Assembly (NCBI GenBank): GCA_041725875.1
Contig: JBGRQB010000010.1
Location: 1 to 55,111, forward strand
From: JBGRQB01 sp041725875
GTDB taxonomy: Bacteria; Bacteroidota; Ignavibacteria; Ignavibacteriales; Melioribacteraceae
Direction: 5' to 3'
Length of the DNA: 55,111 nt
Shown: positions 34,493 through 44,190 of the stretch, piece by piece
Layout: every line of letters starts with the position of its first letter
Numbering within the stretch: position 1 is the stretch's first letter
The notes under the pieces: model-generated
Seen by the model: only the letters and a program-made list of their open reading frames with translations
Databases searched by the model: none
Told to the model about the DNA's origin: nothing
Translations under genes and position numbers: made by a program

Positions 34493-36209
34493 TAAGTTCG
34501 AGTTTTTGCCGAATGTTTTTAATATATAATTTTCTGAATTCAGCAGATGCAGCTGAATCAGTTTTTATTTCTATGATATTCAATTTTGAAAGATCAAGTT
34601 CTGTTATGAAAATTTCTGATAATTCTTCAACAGAATTCGGATTAAAATAGTTACCATCGTATAATTCGGCAAAATATTTTAAATTCAAATTTAAAGGTGT
34701 TGTAAAATATTTTTCAAAAATTTCTTCCTGATTTGATATCGGAAGCATTGAAAAGATTCCGCCGCCATTATTATTGATAATTATAATTGTTAACGGAATT
34801 TTATTTTGTTTTGCAATCAGCAAACTATTTGAATCGTAATAAAAAGATAAATCACCAAGCACCATAAAAGATGGTGAAGAACTGTTGCAGGCAACTCCGA
34901 GTGTTGTTGCAATGTTTCCTTCAATTCCGCTGGTTCCGCGGTTTGAAAAAATATTTATGTTTTTATTTGATTTACCGGAAAACAAATCAAAATCACGAAT
35001 GACAGTACTGTTTCCGATAAATAAATTTGATTCATCCGGTATCAACTTCATAAGAGTATGCGAAACAACTGATTCAATTTTTAGATCAGCTTGCTCAATA
35101 TTTTTTGTTCGAACTTCTTCTGTTTTTTGTTCAATTGATTTTACAAATTCAAAAAACTGTAAATTTTTAGCTTTGATTGAATTTGAAATTGAATCAAGGA
35201 AAAGATTTTCTTCTGATTTAATTATATGATTTACTGTTCGTGAAGGATCTTTCAAATCACCAAAAGAATTAACAGAAATTTTTGTGCATTCAGTTTTTTC
35301 TATAAACCCGAGAGTTGAATTTGAAACCGGAGCTTCACCCAAAAGTAAAACTACATCGTTTTTGTTGAGATCCAATAAATTTTCAAATCTCACAAAAGCT
35401 GTATGATTAACTATAGAATTATTATCACTCAAAAATCTTAATCCGGACGCTGAATCAGCAAACACCGGAATATTTTTCTCATTAAAAGTTTTATCAATTT
35501 TTAACAGAGTCTTTTTACCGAAGTTATTCGGACCAACAACAGCAATAACTTTTTCAGCTTTATCTATTTTTGAGATTACATCTTTATCAGGTTCTGTAGT
35601 TTGCCGAGAAGGAAATTTTATTTCCGGAATAAAAAATTCATCTGGCAATTTATCAGTATAACTGTCTGGTTCAAAAGGTTTTTCAAATGGAAAGTTAAAA
35701 TGAACCGGACCGCAATCTGTTTTAAAACCGGTATAAAAACCTTCTGTTAATTTATTTAGGAAAGTTGTAAGATTTTGTTCATCAACTATGGGCAGACCCG
35801 TATCATAAAAAAAGCGAATATGATTTGAATAAATATTATCCTGGTTAATTGTTTGGTTTGCACCGGTATTGCGCAAATAATGGGGTCTGTCGGCAGTGCA
35901 GATTATTAATGGAACTCTCTGATTATAAGCTTCAATTATTGCAGGATAAAGTTCCGCCACTGCGGTTCCCGAAGTGGTAACAACTGCAACGGGTCGGCGC
36001 TGCTGTTTTGCCAGACCAAGAGCAAAATATGCAGATGAGCGTTCATCTATGTTAACATATTTTTTAAAATCGTTATTTGTTGCAAAAGCGTATGTAAGTG
36101 GTGTGCTTCTGGAGCCGGGAGAAATTGAAACTTCTTTTACTCCAAGAGCTGCGAGTTGTTTTACAAATAACTGTGACCAGTAAATATTTCGGTTAATTTG
36201 AATTGTCAT
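34482..36209 (-). CDS. menD: SEPHCHC synthase
   Basis: A thiamine-diphosphate enzyme of 575 aa that adds 2-oxoglutarate to isochorismate. I chose ATG 36209; an in-frame TTG lies 6 bases upstream (36215). The pyrimidine-binding domain has VSISPGSRSTPL, with catalytic Glu in DERSSAYFALG, and TSGTAVAELYPA. The ThDP-binding segment GDLSFYYDSNSLL...INNNGGGIF is characteristic of MenD. It overlaps the end of menF by 17 bases and menH by 11 bases. Confidence 0.95.
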   Translation of the reverse strand: MTIQINRNIYWSQLFVKQLAALGVKEVSISPGSRSTPLTYAFATNNDFKKYVNIDERSSAYFALGLAKQQRRPVAVVTTSGTAVAELYPAIIEAYNQRVPLIICTADRPHYLRNTGANQTINQDNIYSNHIRFFYDTGLPIVDEQNLTTFLNKLTEGFYTGFKTDCGPVHFNFPFEKPFEPDSYTDKLPDEFFIPEIKFPSRQTTEPDKDVISKIDKAEKVIAVVGPNNFGKKTLLKIDKTFNEKNIPVFADSASGLRFLSDNNSIVNHTAFVRFENLLDLNKNDVVLLLGEAPVSNSTLGFIEKTECTKISVNSFGDLKDPSRTVNHIIKSEENLFLDSISNSIKAKNLQFFEFVKSIEQKTEEVRTKNIEQADLKIESVVSHTLMKLIPDESNLFIGNSTVIRDFDLFSGKSNKNINIFSNRGTSGIEGNIATTLGVACNSSSPSFMVLGDLSFYYDSNSLLIAKQNKIPLTIIIINNNGGGIFSMLPISNQEEIFEKYFTTPLNLNLKYFAELYDGNYFNPNSVEELSEIFITELDLSKLNIIEIKTDSAASAEFRKLYIKNIRQKLELNAD

Positions 36210-37584
36210 AATCAAATAATGATAAAATAGGGATCATTTTTAATTCGGCTTCATTAAACTCAAGTTCCGGATCAGAGCCATTAACAATGCCGCAACCTGC
36301 AAAAACTACCAATTTTTTATCATTAAGTAAAGCGGAACGAATTCCTACTGCAAATTCGCCCTGTTTATCAAAATTTAACCAGCCGACTACTCCGGAGTAT
36401 AAACCGCGCTTGTAGTTTTCCAGATCGTTGATAACACTTCTGGCAATTACACAGGGCGCGCCGCAAATTGCCGGAGTAGGATGAATGCAGGAAATTAGTT
36501 CAAATATATTAAAATCTGGATCAACTTCGGCTTTTATCGGAGTAAATAAATGCTGAATACTTCCCAGTTTTTTTATTATCGGCTTTTTAGGATAATCAAT
36601 TTTATTGCTGAAATTATCAAAGGTGCGCACTATAAAATCGACAACAGATTTTTGTTCTGCCAGATTTTTTTTACTTGAAAGAAGTTCATTTTCAAGATTT
36701 TTATCCTCTTCAGGAGTTTTTCCGCGTGCAATTGAACCTGCGAGTCCGTCAGCTTCTATATGGTTTTTATCATACTTCACCAGTTTTTCAGGAGAAGCGC
36801 CTAAAAATATACTCTTTCCGGTTCCATAAGCAAACACATAACAGAGCGGATTTCGTTCTGCGAGTTTTTTCAGCAGATTTGGTAAATTTGGTTTTTTATC
36901 GAGTAAAATGTCTTTTCTGCGCGAAACTACAATTTTTGTAAAATGTTCTTTTTCTATCTGAATAAGAGCTTCGTTGATATTTTTTGTCCAGTTATCCTTT
37001 TCATAATTTTCATTTGATCTGTTTTGTGCAGATATTGAACCATTCTTTGTGGAGATTGTTTTTATCTGAAGCAGATCGAAAATTTCATTCAGGTTGCTTT
37101 CTGGACGATCAGTTTGCTGATTTACAACAAGAAAGTATTGATCGTCTTTTGTAAGAAGCAAAAACTCAGGAATGAACCAGTCAGAATCATTAAAATCTGA
37201 CCATTCTTCGGTTCCGTCGTTAATAGAAAATTTCATTCCGCCCAAAACAAGAGGGATATTCAAATCTGGAAACTGATTATGATTGGAAACAAGATTTTTC
37301 TTAATCTCTTCAATTTTATTGGAAGTTTCTATGAAACGTGCGTTGCCATTGGCTGAAACGTTAATCAGGTTACCGAATCCAATAAAGGAAAATTTTTGTT
37401 TTGGAAGTTCCCAATAGAAAAATTTGTTGAATTTTGAACTGATTTCAGATAAAACTGCTGATTTATCGAAATTAAAAACAGGATTAATAAAGCTTGCAAT
37501 AGTATATTTACAATTAGAATTATTAATTTGCTGCGTAAATTCTCTGAAATTTTGCTGAAATTTTGTCAAAAAGTTGTTTCCCAA
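36193..37584 (-). CDS. menF: Isochorismate synthase
   Basis: A chorismate-utilising enzyme of 463 aa that forms isochorismate, the first menaquinone step. C-terminal motifs are FLGASPEKLVKY, EADGLAGSIARG, VVDFIVRTFD, KKLGSIQHLFTPI and HPTPAICGAP. The start is TTG at 37584; an in-frame stop lies just upstream, and the nearby ATG is in another frame. It is the first gene of the men operon, with a candidate promoter at 37605-37632. The gene could be an entC-type homolog, but the neighbours make menF the best call. Confidence 0.93.
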   Translation of the reverse strand: MGNNFLTKFQQNFREFTQQINNSNCKYTIASFINPVFNFDKSAVLSEISSKFNKFFYWELPKQKFSFIGFGNLINVSANGNARFIETSNKIEEIKKNLVSNHNQFPDLNIPLVLGGMKFSINDGTEEWSDFNDSDWFIPEFLLLTKDDQYFLVVNQQTDRPESNLNEIFDLLQIKTISTKNGSISAQNRSNENYEKDNWTKNINEALIQIEKEHFTKIVVSRRKDILLDKKPNLPNLLKKLAERNPLCYVFAYGTGKSIFLGASPEKLVKYDKNHIEADGLAGSIARGKTPEEDKNLENELLSSKKNLAEQKSVVDFIVRTFDNFSNKIDYPKKPIIKKLGSIQHLFTPIKAEVDPDFNIFELISCIHPTPAICGAPCVIARSVINDLENYKRGLYSGVVGWLNFDKQGEFAVGIRSALLNDKKLVVFAGCGIVNGSDPELEFNEAELKMIPILSLFDYDNSN

Positions 37585-37604
37585 AGTTCATAATTTATCC
37601 AATT

Positions 37605-37632
37605 AACATAATCAGTTTTTCAAAAATATCAA
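37605..37632 (-). promoter_or_regulatory. Candidate promoter for the men operon
   Basis: On the minus strand, TTGATA (37627-37632) and TATGTT (37605-37610) are separated by 16 bp. Transcription would start close to the menF TTG codon. It is a moderate match in the only divergent gap available. Confidence 0.4.
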
Positions 37633-37642
37633 AAACCGAATA

Positions 37643-38314
37643 GTGAATATACAAACCTTAGAGATAAACGGAAAAGAAATAAGTTATTTTGTCCGAAAAA
37701 GTTCAAAAGCAAAAAGAATTATTGTAAAAATTGACAATAAAGGGAGCGTTGAACTGGTTCTGCCCAAACGGGTAACGTACAAAGAAGGCACAGAATTTCT
37801 TCTTTCTAAAAAAGAATGGATTGCCAAACATATCAACAAAAGAAATGAGCAAAAGGAGAAAGGATTTTTCTTTTTAGGAAATTCTGTAACAATAAAAAAT
37901 GAGATTGGAAAAACCAACAGTATCAGATTTTCTCAGGAAGAAAAAATTATTTTTTGCGAATCAGTAAGGAAGCTGGATGATAAAAATATCTATGAAACCT
38001 GGCTTCGGATTTCGGCAAAAGAATATATTCCCGAGCGAGTCTTTTATCTGGCAAATGCTTATGGCTTTAATGTAAGCAGAGTAACGATAAGAAATCAGAA
38101 AACCCGCTGGGGAAGTTGTACTTCAAAAGGGAGCTTGTCATTTAACATGCACCTGATGAGTTTTACTACAGATGTGATAGATTATGTTATTATCCACGAA
38201 TTATGTCACCTGAAATATATGAACCATTCGAAAAGTTTTTGGGAGCTGGTTGCTTCATTTATCCCCGATTACAAAGAAAAAAGAAAGATTTTAAAAGAAA
38301 GAGTGTTATATTGA
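37643..38314 (+). CDS. YgjP/DUF45-like zinc metallopeptidase
   Basis: A protein of 223 aa in the YgjP-like (UTP pyrophosphatase/SprT-like metallopeptidase) family. The zinc motif HELCH (H185-H189) is followed by NHSKSFW, which gives the third ligand. RWGSCTSKGSLSFN is the family signature before it. The N-terminal 80 residues are beta-rich. The start is GTG at 37643. It is divergent from menF and its substrate is unknown. Confidence 0.85.
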   Translation: MNIQTLEINGKEISYFVRKSSKAKRIIVKIDNKGSVELVLPKRVTYKEGTEFLLSKKEWIAKHINKRNEQKEKGFFFLGNSVTIKNEIGKTNSIRFSQEEKIIFCESVRKLDDKNIYETWLRISAKEYIPERVFYLANAYGFNVSRVTIRNQKTRWGSCTSKGSLSFNMHLMSFTTDVIDYVIIHELCHLKYMNHSKSFWELVASFIPDYKEKRKILKERVLY

Positions 38315-38372
38315 ATTAAAAATTAACTTATCTGTTTCAGCAACGAATATCTACTTAACTAATGTGATTTTT

Positions 38373-41300
38373 ATGAAAATTAATTCTTGCAAAATATTGC
38401 TGACAGTTTTTTTTCTAGGTGTAGCCTTTGGTGACTCAGGAAAAAAAATTGATCATCTTGGAATTAAAGATGGCATTTCTATGTCTGCCATTACAGGGCT
38501 TGTACAAGATGAAAACGGGTATATATGGATAGGCACGCAAGAGGGGTTAAACAGGTTTGACGGATACGATTTTAAAGTATTCAAAAAAGAGATGGGCAAT
38601 AAAAATTCTCTGCAGAGCAATTACATTGCATCTATGGCGCTGGATAAAAAAGGAAATATCTGGATTTCCAACGGCGGAAACGGAGTTGACAGGTTTGATA
38701 TAAAGACTCAGACTGTCACACGTTATCAATATGAATATGGCAGCAAAACTTCGTTACCCTCTAATCGAATTTTTGATATACTTCCTGATTCCAAAGGAAA
38801 TGTGTGGTTTGGCTCTGCAAGTTCAGGACTTTGTAAATATATCTATGAAGAAGACAAATTTATAGTATATGAAGCGGACGGCAAGGAAAATTCTCTGACA
38901 GGAAACAGAATTACATCTCTGTTTGAAGATGAAGATGGCACAATCTGGGTTTCGACTCGAGATGACGGCATAAATGTTTATGATGAAAAAACTGACAGTT
39001 TTCGCAAAATTGAAATTGATAAATCTTTTTGTCGAAACGTCAGCAGTATATTAAAAAATGGAAATAAACTTTTCATAGCCACCTATTTTAACGGAATTAA
39101 TGTTGTTGATCTGGATACAAAAAAAACGGAAAAAATTTTACTAAATAAAACTGCAAAAAGAAAAAATGAACAGCCTGAAGTAAATTTTCTTAAGCTGGAT
39201 TCGCAAAATAATTTATGGGTAAACACTTTTTCTTCCGGTACATTTAAGTTTGAACTTTCAACAAAAGAAGTTACACATTACAGCAGAAGTGCAAAACATA
39301 AAATTTCCAATAATTACATTAGTTCCTTTCTTGAAGATAATAACGGAATAATCTGGATCGGTACTTTAGGTGACGGAATATTTTTATTAAAACCAAATGA
39401 AAAGAAAATAGTTAATTACACAGGTGAACCAGATAAAAAAAATTCACTTAGCGGAAGCAGTGTATTTGGGGTTTATCAGGATAAAGAGAAAGTTTTATGG
39501 GCCGGTACACAGGGTCACGGTCTGAACAGAATCAACAGAACAACCGGGAAGATTAAATTACTCACCTGTGTTCCTTCAGATAAAACAACATTGAGTCATA
39601 ATGAAGTATATTGCATAACAGGTGACGATGAAGGATACATCTGGGTTGGAACGCAATTCGGACTCAACAAATTAAACAGTAAAACTCTAAAAGTTAAAAG
39701 ATATTTTCACGTACCGGAAAAATTTGATACGGAAAACAGTTCACTTTCAAACAACACAATTACTTCACTCGATATTGATAAAGAAAACAATTTGTGGATC
39801 GGAACCGAGTATGGCGGAGTGAATAAACTTTCTGCTGACAGAAAAACATTTAAAGTTTATTACAATATTCTAGGTGATGATGAAAGTATAAGCAGCAACA
39901 AGATTGGTGCTGTGTTTGTTGACAGTGAAGGTTTTGTGTGGATAGGGACCTGGTTTAATGGTCTCAACAAACTTAACCCTGCCACTGGAAAAGTTAAAAG
40001 GTATCTTTATCAGGAAGGGGATAAATATTCGCTGCAAAGTAATTCGGTTAATGTAATTACGGAAGACAGCGACGGAATGATCTGGCTTGGCGGGGAAGAA
40101 GGCTTAATAAAATTTGATAAATCAACAGAAAAGTTTTTTTCTTACACTGTTGAAAATGGTCTTCCAAATAATACAATTTACGGAATTAAGGAAGATAATT
40201 TTGGAGATTTATGGATTACAACAAACAGAGGAATTGCAAGATTTAACAGAGCATCTGAAAAGTTTAAAGTTTATGATGACGCAGATGGTTTTCAGGGACT
40301 TGAATTTAATACCTCATCATCGTTTAAGACAGAAGATGGTGAATTAATTTTTGGTGGTTACAAAGGTATAAGTGCATTTTATCCTGAAAATATTAAAGAT
40401 ATAAATTACTCCACAAATATTGTTATAACAGATTTAAAACTTGGAAATAAGTCACTTGGAATCGGAAGTAAAGTTGACGGTAAAATTATCATTGATAAAA
40501 ATATTTCTTACATCGATGAAATAAATCTTCCATATTTTGAAAACAATATTTCAGTTAATTATTCATCAATCAATTATTTTATTCCTGAAAAAGTTAAGTA
40601 CTCTTATAAAATGGAAAACCTTGATGAAGATTGGATTTATGCTGAAGACAGAAGGTTTGTCTCTTACAATAAAATTCCTCCGGGAAATTATATTTTTAAA
40701 GTGCGTTCAACAAACAGTGAAGGTTTGTGGAATCAACAGGAAAAGATTTTAAAAATAAATATTCTGCCCCCTTTCTGGATGACTCTTAAGTTTAAGTTTA
40801 CTGCTACGGTTGTAATTCTATTAATAATCTATCTTTTATATAAGTATAAAACACAAGCGGCAAGGGAGCAGAGAAAGCGACTTGAAAACCTTGTAAAAGA
40901 AAGAACCAAAGAGTTGGTTCAGATTAACAAAACAAAAGATAAATTCTTTTCCATTATTGCGCACGATTTAAGAAATCCGTTTGTTGCACTGCTTGGATTT
41001 TCTCAAATACTCTACGAAGAAAGTGATGATATGACTACAGGGGAGATTAAAGAAATTACAAGCAATCTGAGAAAATCTGTACGAAGTTTATATGGCCTGC
41101 TGAATAATCTTTTAAGCTGGTCAACACTTCAAACCGGACAGCTGCAAATTAAAAAACAAAAAATAAATATCACTGATTTAATAAATCAAAATATCGATTT
41201 GTATAAAGCAAATGCAGAACGTAAAGAGATAAAGATAGTTACAAAAATTTCAGATGAAGTTTTTGCATTTGCAGATGAAAATGTAATTAACACTGTGTTG

Positions 41301-41615
41301 CGAAATTTGATTTCAAATGCTGTTAAGTTCACAGAAAAAAATGGTGAAATAATAATTGGCGTTTCGCAAAAAAGTTCAACTGTAGAAGTGGTTGTTTCTG
41401 ATAACGGTGTTGGTTTAACAGCAGAAGAAATTTCTGATATTTTAAACTTGAAAGATTATCATTCAATGCCGGGAACTAATAATGAAAAGGGAACCGGACT
41501 CGGATTATCTCTTTGCAGAGAAATGCTGGAAAAATGTGATTGCCGATTTGTTGTTGAAAGTGAAAAAGGAAAGGGAAGCAGTTTTAAATTCTACCTCCCT
41601 GCAGTAAATTCTTAA
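38373..41615 (+). CDS. Propeller sensor histidine kinase (Reg_prop-Y_Y_Y-HK)
   Basis: A membrane sensor of 1080 aa. I chose ATG 38373; an upstream in-frame GTG at 38364 adds three residues. A signal peptide leads to about 12-14 propeller repeats, each with an IWIGT-like strand (WIGTQEGL, WVSTRDDG, WIGTLGDG, WAGTQGHG). A Y_Y_Y domain (LPPGNYIFKVRSTN-like) comes next, then one membrane helix (about 803-822), a coiled coil and a kinase core with H-box SIIAHDLRNPF (H864) and GTGLGLSL. Unlike the Bacteroides hybrid sensors it has no receiver or AraC domain after the kinase. The kinase resembles the one at 48-1148, so their regulators may overlap. The 3' end overlaps the Tag gene by 4 bp on the other strand. 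Confidence 0.93.
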   Translation: MKINSCKILLTVFFLGVAFGDSGKKIDHLGIKDGISMSAITGLVQDENGYIWIGTQEGLNRFDGYDFKVFKKEMGNKNSLQSNYIASMALDKKGNIWISNGGNGVDRFDIKTQTVTRYQYEYGSKTSLPSNRIFDILPDSKGNVWFGSASSGLCKYIYEEDKFIVYEADGKENSLTGNRITSLFEDEDGTIWVSTRDDGINVYDEKTDSFRKIEIDKSFCRNVSSILKNGNKLFIATYFNGINVVDLDTKKTEKILLNKTAKRKNEQPEVNFLKLDSQNNLWVNTFSSGTFKFELSTKEVTHYSRSAKHKISNNYISSFLEDNNGIIWIGTLGDGIFLLKPNEKKIVNYTGEPDKKNSLSGSSVFGVYQDKEKVLWAGTQGHGLNRINRTTGKIKLLTCVPSDKTTLSHNEVYCITGDDEGYIWVGTQFGLNKLNSKTLKVKRYFHVPEKFDTENSSLSNNTITSLDIDKENNLWIGTEYGGVNKLSADRKTFKVYYNILGDDESISSNKIGAVFVDSEGFVWIGTWFNGLNKLNPATGKVKRYLYQEGDKYSLQSNSVNVITEDSDGMIWLGGEEGLIKFDKSTEKFFSYTVENGLPNNTIYGIKEDNFGDLWITTNRGIARFNRASEKFKVYDDADGFQGLEFNTSSSFKTEDGELIFGGYKGISAFYPENIKDINYSTNIVITDLKLGNKSLGIGSKVDGKIIIDKNISYIDEINLPYFENNISVNYSSINYFIPEKVKYSYKMENLDEDWIYAEDRRFVSYNKIPPGNYIFKVRSTNSEGLWNQQEKILKINILPPFWMTLKFKFTATVVILLIIYLLYKYKTQAAREQRKRLENLVKERTKELVQINKTKDKFFSIIAHDLRNPFVALLGFSQILYEESDDMTTGEIKEITSNLRKSVRSLYGLLNNLLSWSTLQTGQLQIKKQKINITDLINQNIDLYKANAERKEIKIVTKISDEVFAFADENVINTVLRNLISNAVKFTEKNGEIIIGVSQKSSTVEVVVSDNGVGLTAEEISDILNLKDYHSMPGTNNEKGTGLGLSLCREMLEKCDCRFVVESEKGKGSSFKFYLPAVNS

Positions 41616-42172
41616 ACTTGTGAATATCTGAAACAGTCTGTGGTGTGATCATTAACCATTCCGCAGGCTTGCATAAAAGAATAACAGATTGTTGACCCGA
41701 CAAACTTAAAGCCGCGTTTCTTTAATACTTTGCTCATCTTGTCAGAAATTTCTGAAGTTGCCGGAACTTCTTTTATATTCTTCCATTTATTTACAATTGT
41801 TTTTCCTTCTGTAAAACTCCAGATATATTTATCAAACGAACCTTCTTCTTCCTGAATTTCTAAAAAGATTTTTGCGTTTTGTATAAAGGCATTTACTTTT
41901 AATTTGTTTCTCACAATTCCGGGATTGTTTAAGAGCTCATCAATTTTCTTTTGATCGTAAGCGGCTATTTTTTTTGCATCAAAGTTATCAAATGCTTTAA
42001 GATAGTTTTCTCTTTTTTGCAATATTGTCCACCAACTTAATCCGGCTTGGGCTCCTTCCAGACACAACATTTCAAATAACATTTTGTCGTCGTGGACAGG
42101 CACTCCCCATTGCTCGTCATGATATTTAACATACAATTCTTTATCCAGTGGAACCCATTCACATCTTTTCAT
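41612..42172 (-). CDS. tag: DNA-3-methyladenine glycosylase I
   Basis: A base-excision enzyme of 186 aa that removes 3-methyladenine from alkylated DNA. Family features are the N-terminal CEWVP, YHDEQWGVPVHDD, the EGAQAGLSWWTIL helix with the base-pocket Glu, and the C-terminal zinc ligands in MVNDHTTDC. The start has AAGGAG. It lies 2 bp after the metallopeptidase gene, so it is likely co-transcribed with it, and convergent with the propeller kinase. Confidence 0.95.
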   Translation of the reverse strand: MKRCEWVPLDKELYVKYHDEQWGVPVHDDKMLFEMLCLEGAQAGLSWWTILQKRENYLKAFDNFDAKKIAAYDQKKIDELLNNPGIVRNKLKVNAFIQNAKIFLEIQEEEGSFDKYIWSFTEGKTIVNKWKNIKEVPATSEISDKMSKVLKKRGFKFVGSTICYSFMQACGMVNDHTTDCFRYSQV

Positions 42173-42174
42173 AA

Positions 42175-43788
42175 TTACTCCTTTGTTAAAAATTGATTTA
42201 CATAATAATCGACATTCAATTTTTCACCGGTTGATTTTTCAATCAGTTCATTCCAGGAATATAAAGTTCCATAACTGAAGAAGAGATGTTTTAGATATTC
42301 CCCGACTGACATTTCATTTGTGAAAGAAGAAAAATTTTCTTCATCCAATTTCAAAACTTTATTGTTTATATAATAATATAATTGCGATGCAAGAATTTCT
42401 CCAAGCATATAGTTCTGATAATATGCCGGATATAATGCAATGTGAATTTTTGCTGCCCAGTCAGGTGCATCACGGTCATCCGGATAATTTACAAGCTGAT
42501 ATTTTTTAACCAGATTTTCCCAAAGCAAATTTAAATCCTGATCAGGATCAGCATACATACTTCTTTCAAAACGATAAACAACCTGAACCCAGCGTGAAAA
42601 ACAGAGCTGTTCCAGACGAAGAGACAAGAAGCAATCTTTAGCAATTTTTGAAGCTTCTTCTGACTCAAGAGAAAAATTTTCCTTCATCCATTTTGGATCT
42701 GCAGCAAACCTTCCAAAAAGCATTGCAATTGCTTCGGTTGTAAAAATGTGCGACTGCTCTCTCAATAGCCAGGGAAGTTCCTGTGAAATATATTTGTCAT
42801 AAACTGCGTGACCAAATTCATGCAGCATTGTATTCATCCATTTGTAATCCGGTTTTATGTTACATAAAACTCTTACATCATTTTCACGATCAATCGGAAT
42901 GCAGTATGCATGTTGATATTTGTTTTCCTTTTCAAACAGATCACTTTTTTCAATAAGATTCTTTATTTCAAGTCCAATACCTGAAAAATATTTTTCAGTC
43001 AGCTCAACCAGATCTTTATCTTCATAATACTTATCAAGATCAACATTGTAAATGGCAGGACCCTGCTGCATAAATTTATCCTGATAGTGCCATTGACGTA
43101 AATCTCTCTTTTCAATTTTTAATCCATTGGAAAGATATTCATCCATTTCAGATTTTAATCTTGAATATTCATCTGAAATTTTTTCATCAAGTTCATCAAA
43201 CAATTTATCGAGTTCTGCAGGATTGAGTTCACTTAATATCAAACTCATTTCATGATAATTTTTGTACCCAAGATTTTTAGCAGATTCATTTCTTAATCGG
43301 ACCAAAGTAAGTACATCTTCTTTTACTTCTTCTCCTATCTGCTTGCTGGCTTCCCAGGTAGTTTTCAACTCGGAAGAATCCCTTGACTCTTTTAATATTT
43401 TATCGATCTCATTATCGTTGATTTCTTTGTCATTAATCTTGGCTCTGAACGTAGAATATTTTTCTTCAATTTTATTTGAAAGCTTTACAATTTTCTCAAG
43501 CAATTCTTCGTCAGTTTGATTACCTGCAAAAGTATTATAAAAAACTTGTAACTCACGAGCTAAAACAGTCTCGGTAATTTCACCCGATTCTTGAAACTTT
43601 TTAATTTGAGAAAAACTTTCTTTATCAGAATGAATTTTAGTTAACTGCAATTCAAGCTCTGCAGATTTTTTGTAAAGTTCCGGATTGCCGGTAATTGAAG
43701 CATTAAAAAATGTTTCACTATATTCTTTAGTTAGCGGAATTATTTTGTCTTCGTAATTTTTTATAAAACGGATAAATTCTTTAATCAT
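42175..43788 (-). CDS. M2/M3-like zinc metallopeptidase
   Basis: A soluble oligopeptidase-like protein of 537 aa. The zinc motif HEFGH is at 323-327 and the third ligand is E352 in TEAIAMLFGR, the spacing used by gluzincins of families M2 and M3. No signal peptide is seen, so it is probably cytoplasmic and degrades peptides. It is mostly helical, with long N-terminal helices. The exact family (ACE-like M2 versus thimet-like M3) cannot be settled by eye. The GAGGA site supports the start. It is followed by tag. Confidence 0.85.
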   Translation of the reverse strand: MIKEFIRFIKNYEDKIIPLTKEYSETFFNASITGNPELYKKSAELELQLTKIHSDKESFSQIKKFQESGEITETVLARELQVFYNTFAGNQTDEELLEKIVKLSNKIEEKYSTFRAKINDKEINDNEIDKILKESRDSSELKTTWEASKQIGEEVKEDVLTLVRLRNESAKNLGYKNYHEMSLILSELNPAELDKLFDELDEKISDEYSRLKSEMDEYLSNGLKIEKRDLRQWHYQDKFMQQGPAIYNVDLDKYYEDKDLVELTEKYFSGIGLEIKNLIEKSDLFEKENKYQHAYCIPIDRENDVRVLCNIKPDYKWMNTMLHEFGHAVYDKYISQELPWLLREQSHIFTTEAIAMLFGRFAADPKWMKENFSLESEEASKIAKDCFLSLRLEQLCFSRWVQVVYRFERSMYADPDQDLNLLWENLVKKYQLVNYPDDRDAPDWAAKIHIALYPAYYQNYMLGEILASQLYYYINNKVLKLDEENFSSFTNEMSVGEYLKHLFFSYGTLYSWNELIEKSTGEKLNVDYYVNQFLTKE

Positions 43789-43802
43789 AAAATCCTCTTA
43801 TT

Positions 43803-43821
43803 AAAAAAACAGGTAAACCTG
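43803..43821 (-). terminator. Weak terminator after the GroES-like gene
   Basis: A short hairpin (43810-43821) is followed on the minus strand by seven T residues (43803-43809). The stem has only 4-5 pairs, so partial read-through into the peptidase gene is likely. Confidence 0.4.
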
Positions 43822-43824
43822 CTT

Positions 43825-44190
43825 TTAGTAATTTAATAAATCTTCATCTCGGTGTAATAATAATATTGCTGATTGAGGGACTATCACCATCTTTTTTCCG
43901 TCGAGTTCAATATCAATTGCATCTCTTCTTAAAAATAGTGCAAAATCCCCTTCGCGCGCCTGAAGAGAGATATATTTATTCTCTTTATCATCTTTCCAGG
44001 GTTCGTCATCATTTCCAACTCCCACAGGGTAGCCGGGTCCGACCTTTATTATATAACCGCCTTGAACTTTCTCTTTTTCCTTTATACCGGGAGGAAGATA
44101 CAAACCACTATTTGTTTTCTGAATATCTTCTTCAGGCTTAATTAAAACCTTATCACCAACAACAATAATTTTTGAAGTTTCAACCAACAT
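43825..44190 (-). CDS. GroES-like co-chaperonin, divergent
   Basis: A protein of 121 aa with a GroES (Cpn10) fold: VVGDKVLIKPEE, a mobile-loop-like segment (KTNSGLYLPPGIKEKEK), GGYIIKVGPGYP and the C-terminal SAILLLHRD. I chose ATG 44190 with AGGA at 44195-44198; a TTG at 44226 would add 12 residues. It is about 25 residues longer than usual GroES, mainly through an acidic insert (NDDEPWKDDKENKY), and has no GroEL gene beside it. It may be a specialised variant rather than the housekeeping GroES. Confidence 0.8.
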   Translation of the reverse strand: MLVETSKIIVVGDKVLIKPEEDIQKTNSGLYLPPGIKEKEKVQGGYIIKVGPGYPVGVGNDDEPWKDDKENKYISLQAREGDFALFLRRDAIDIELDGKKMVIVPQSAILLLHRDEDLLNY

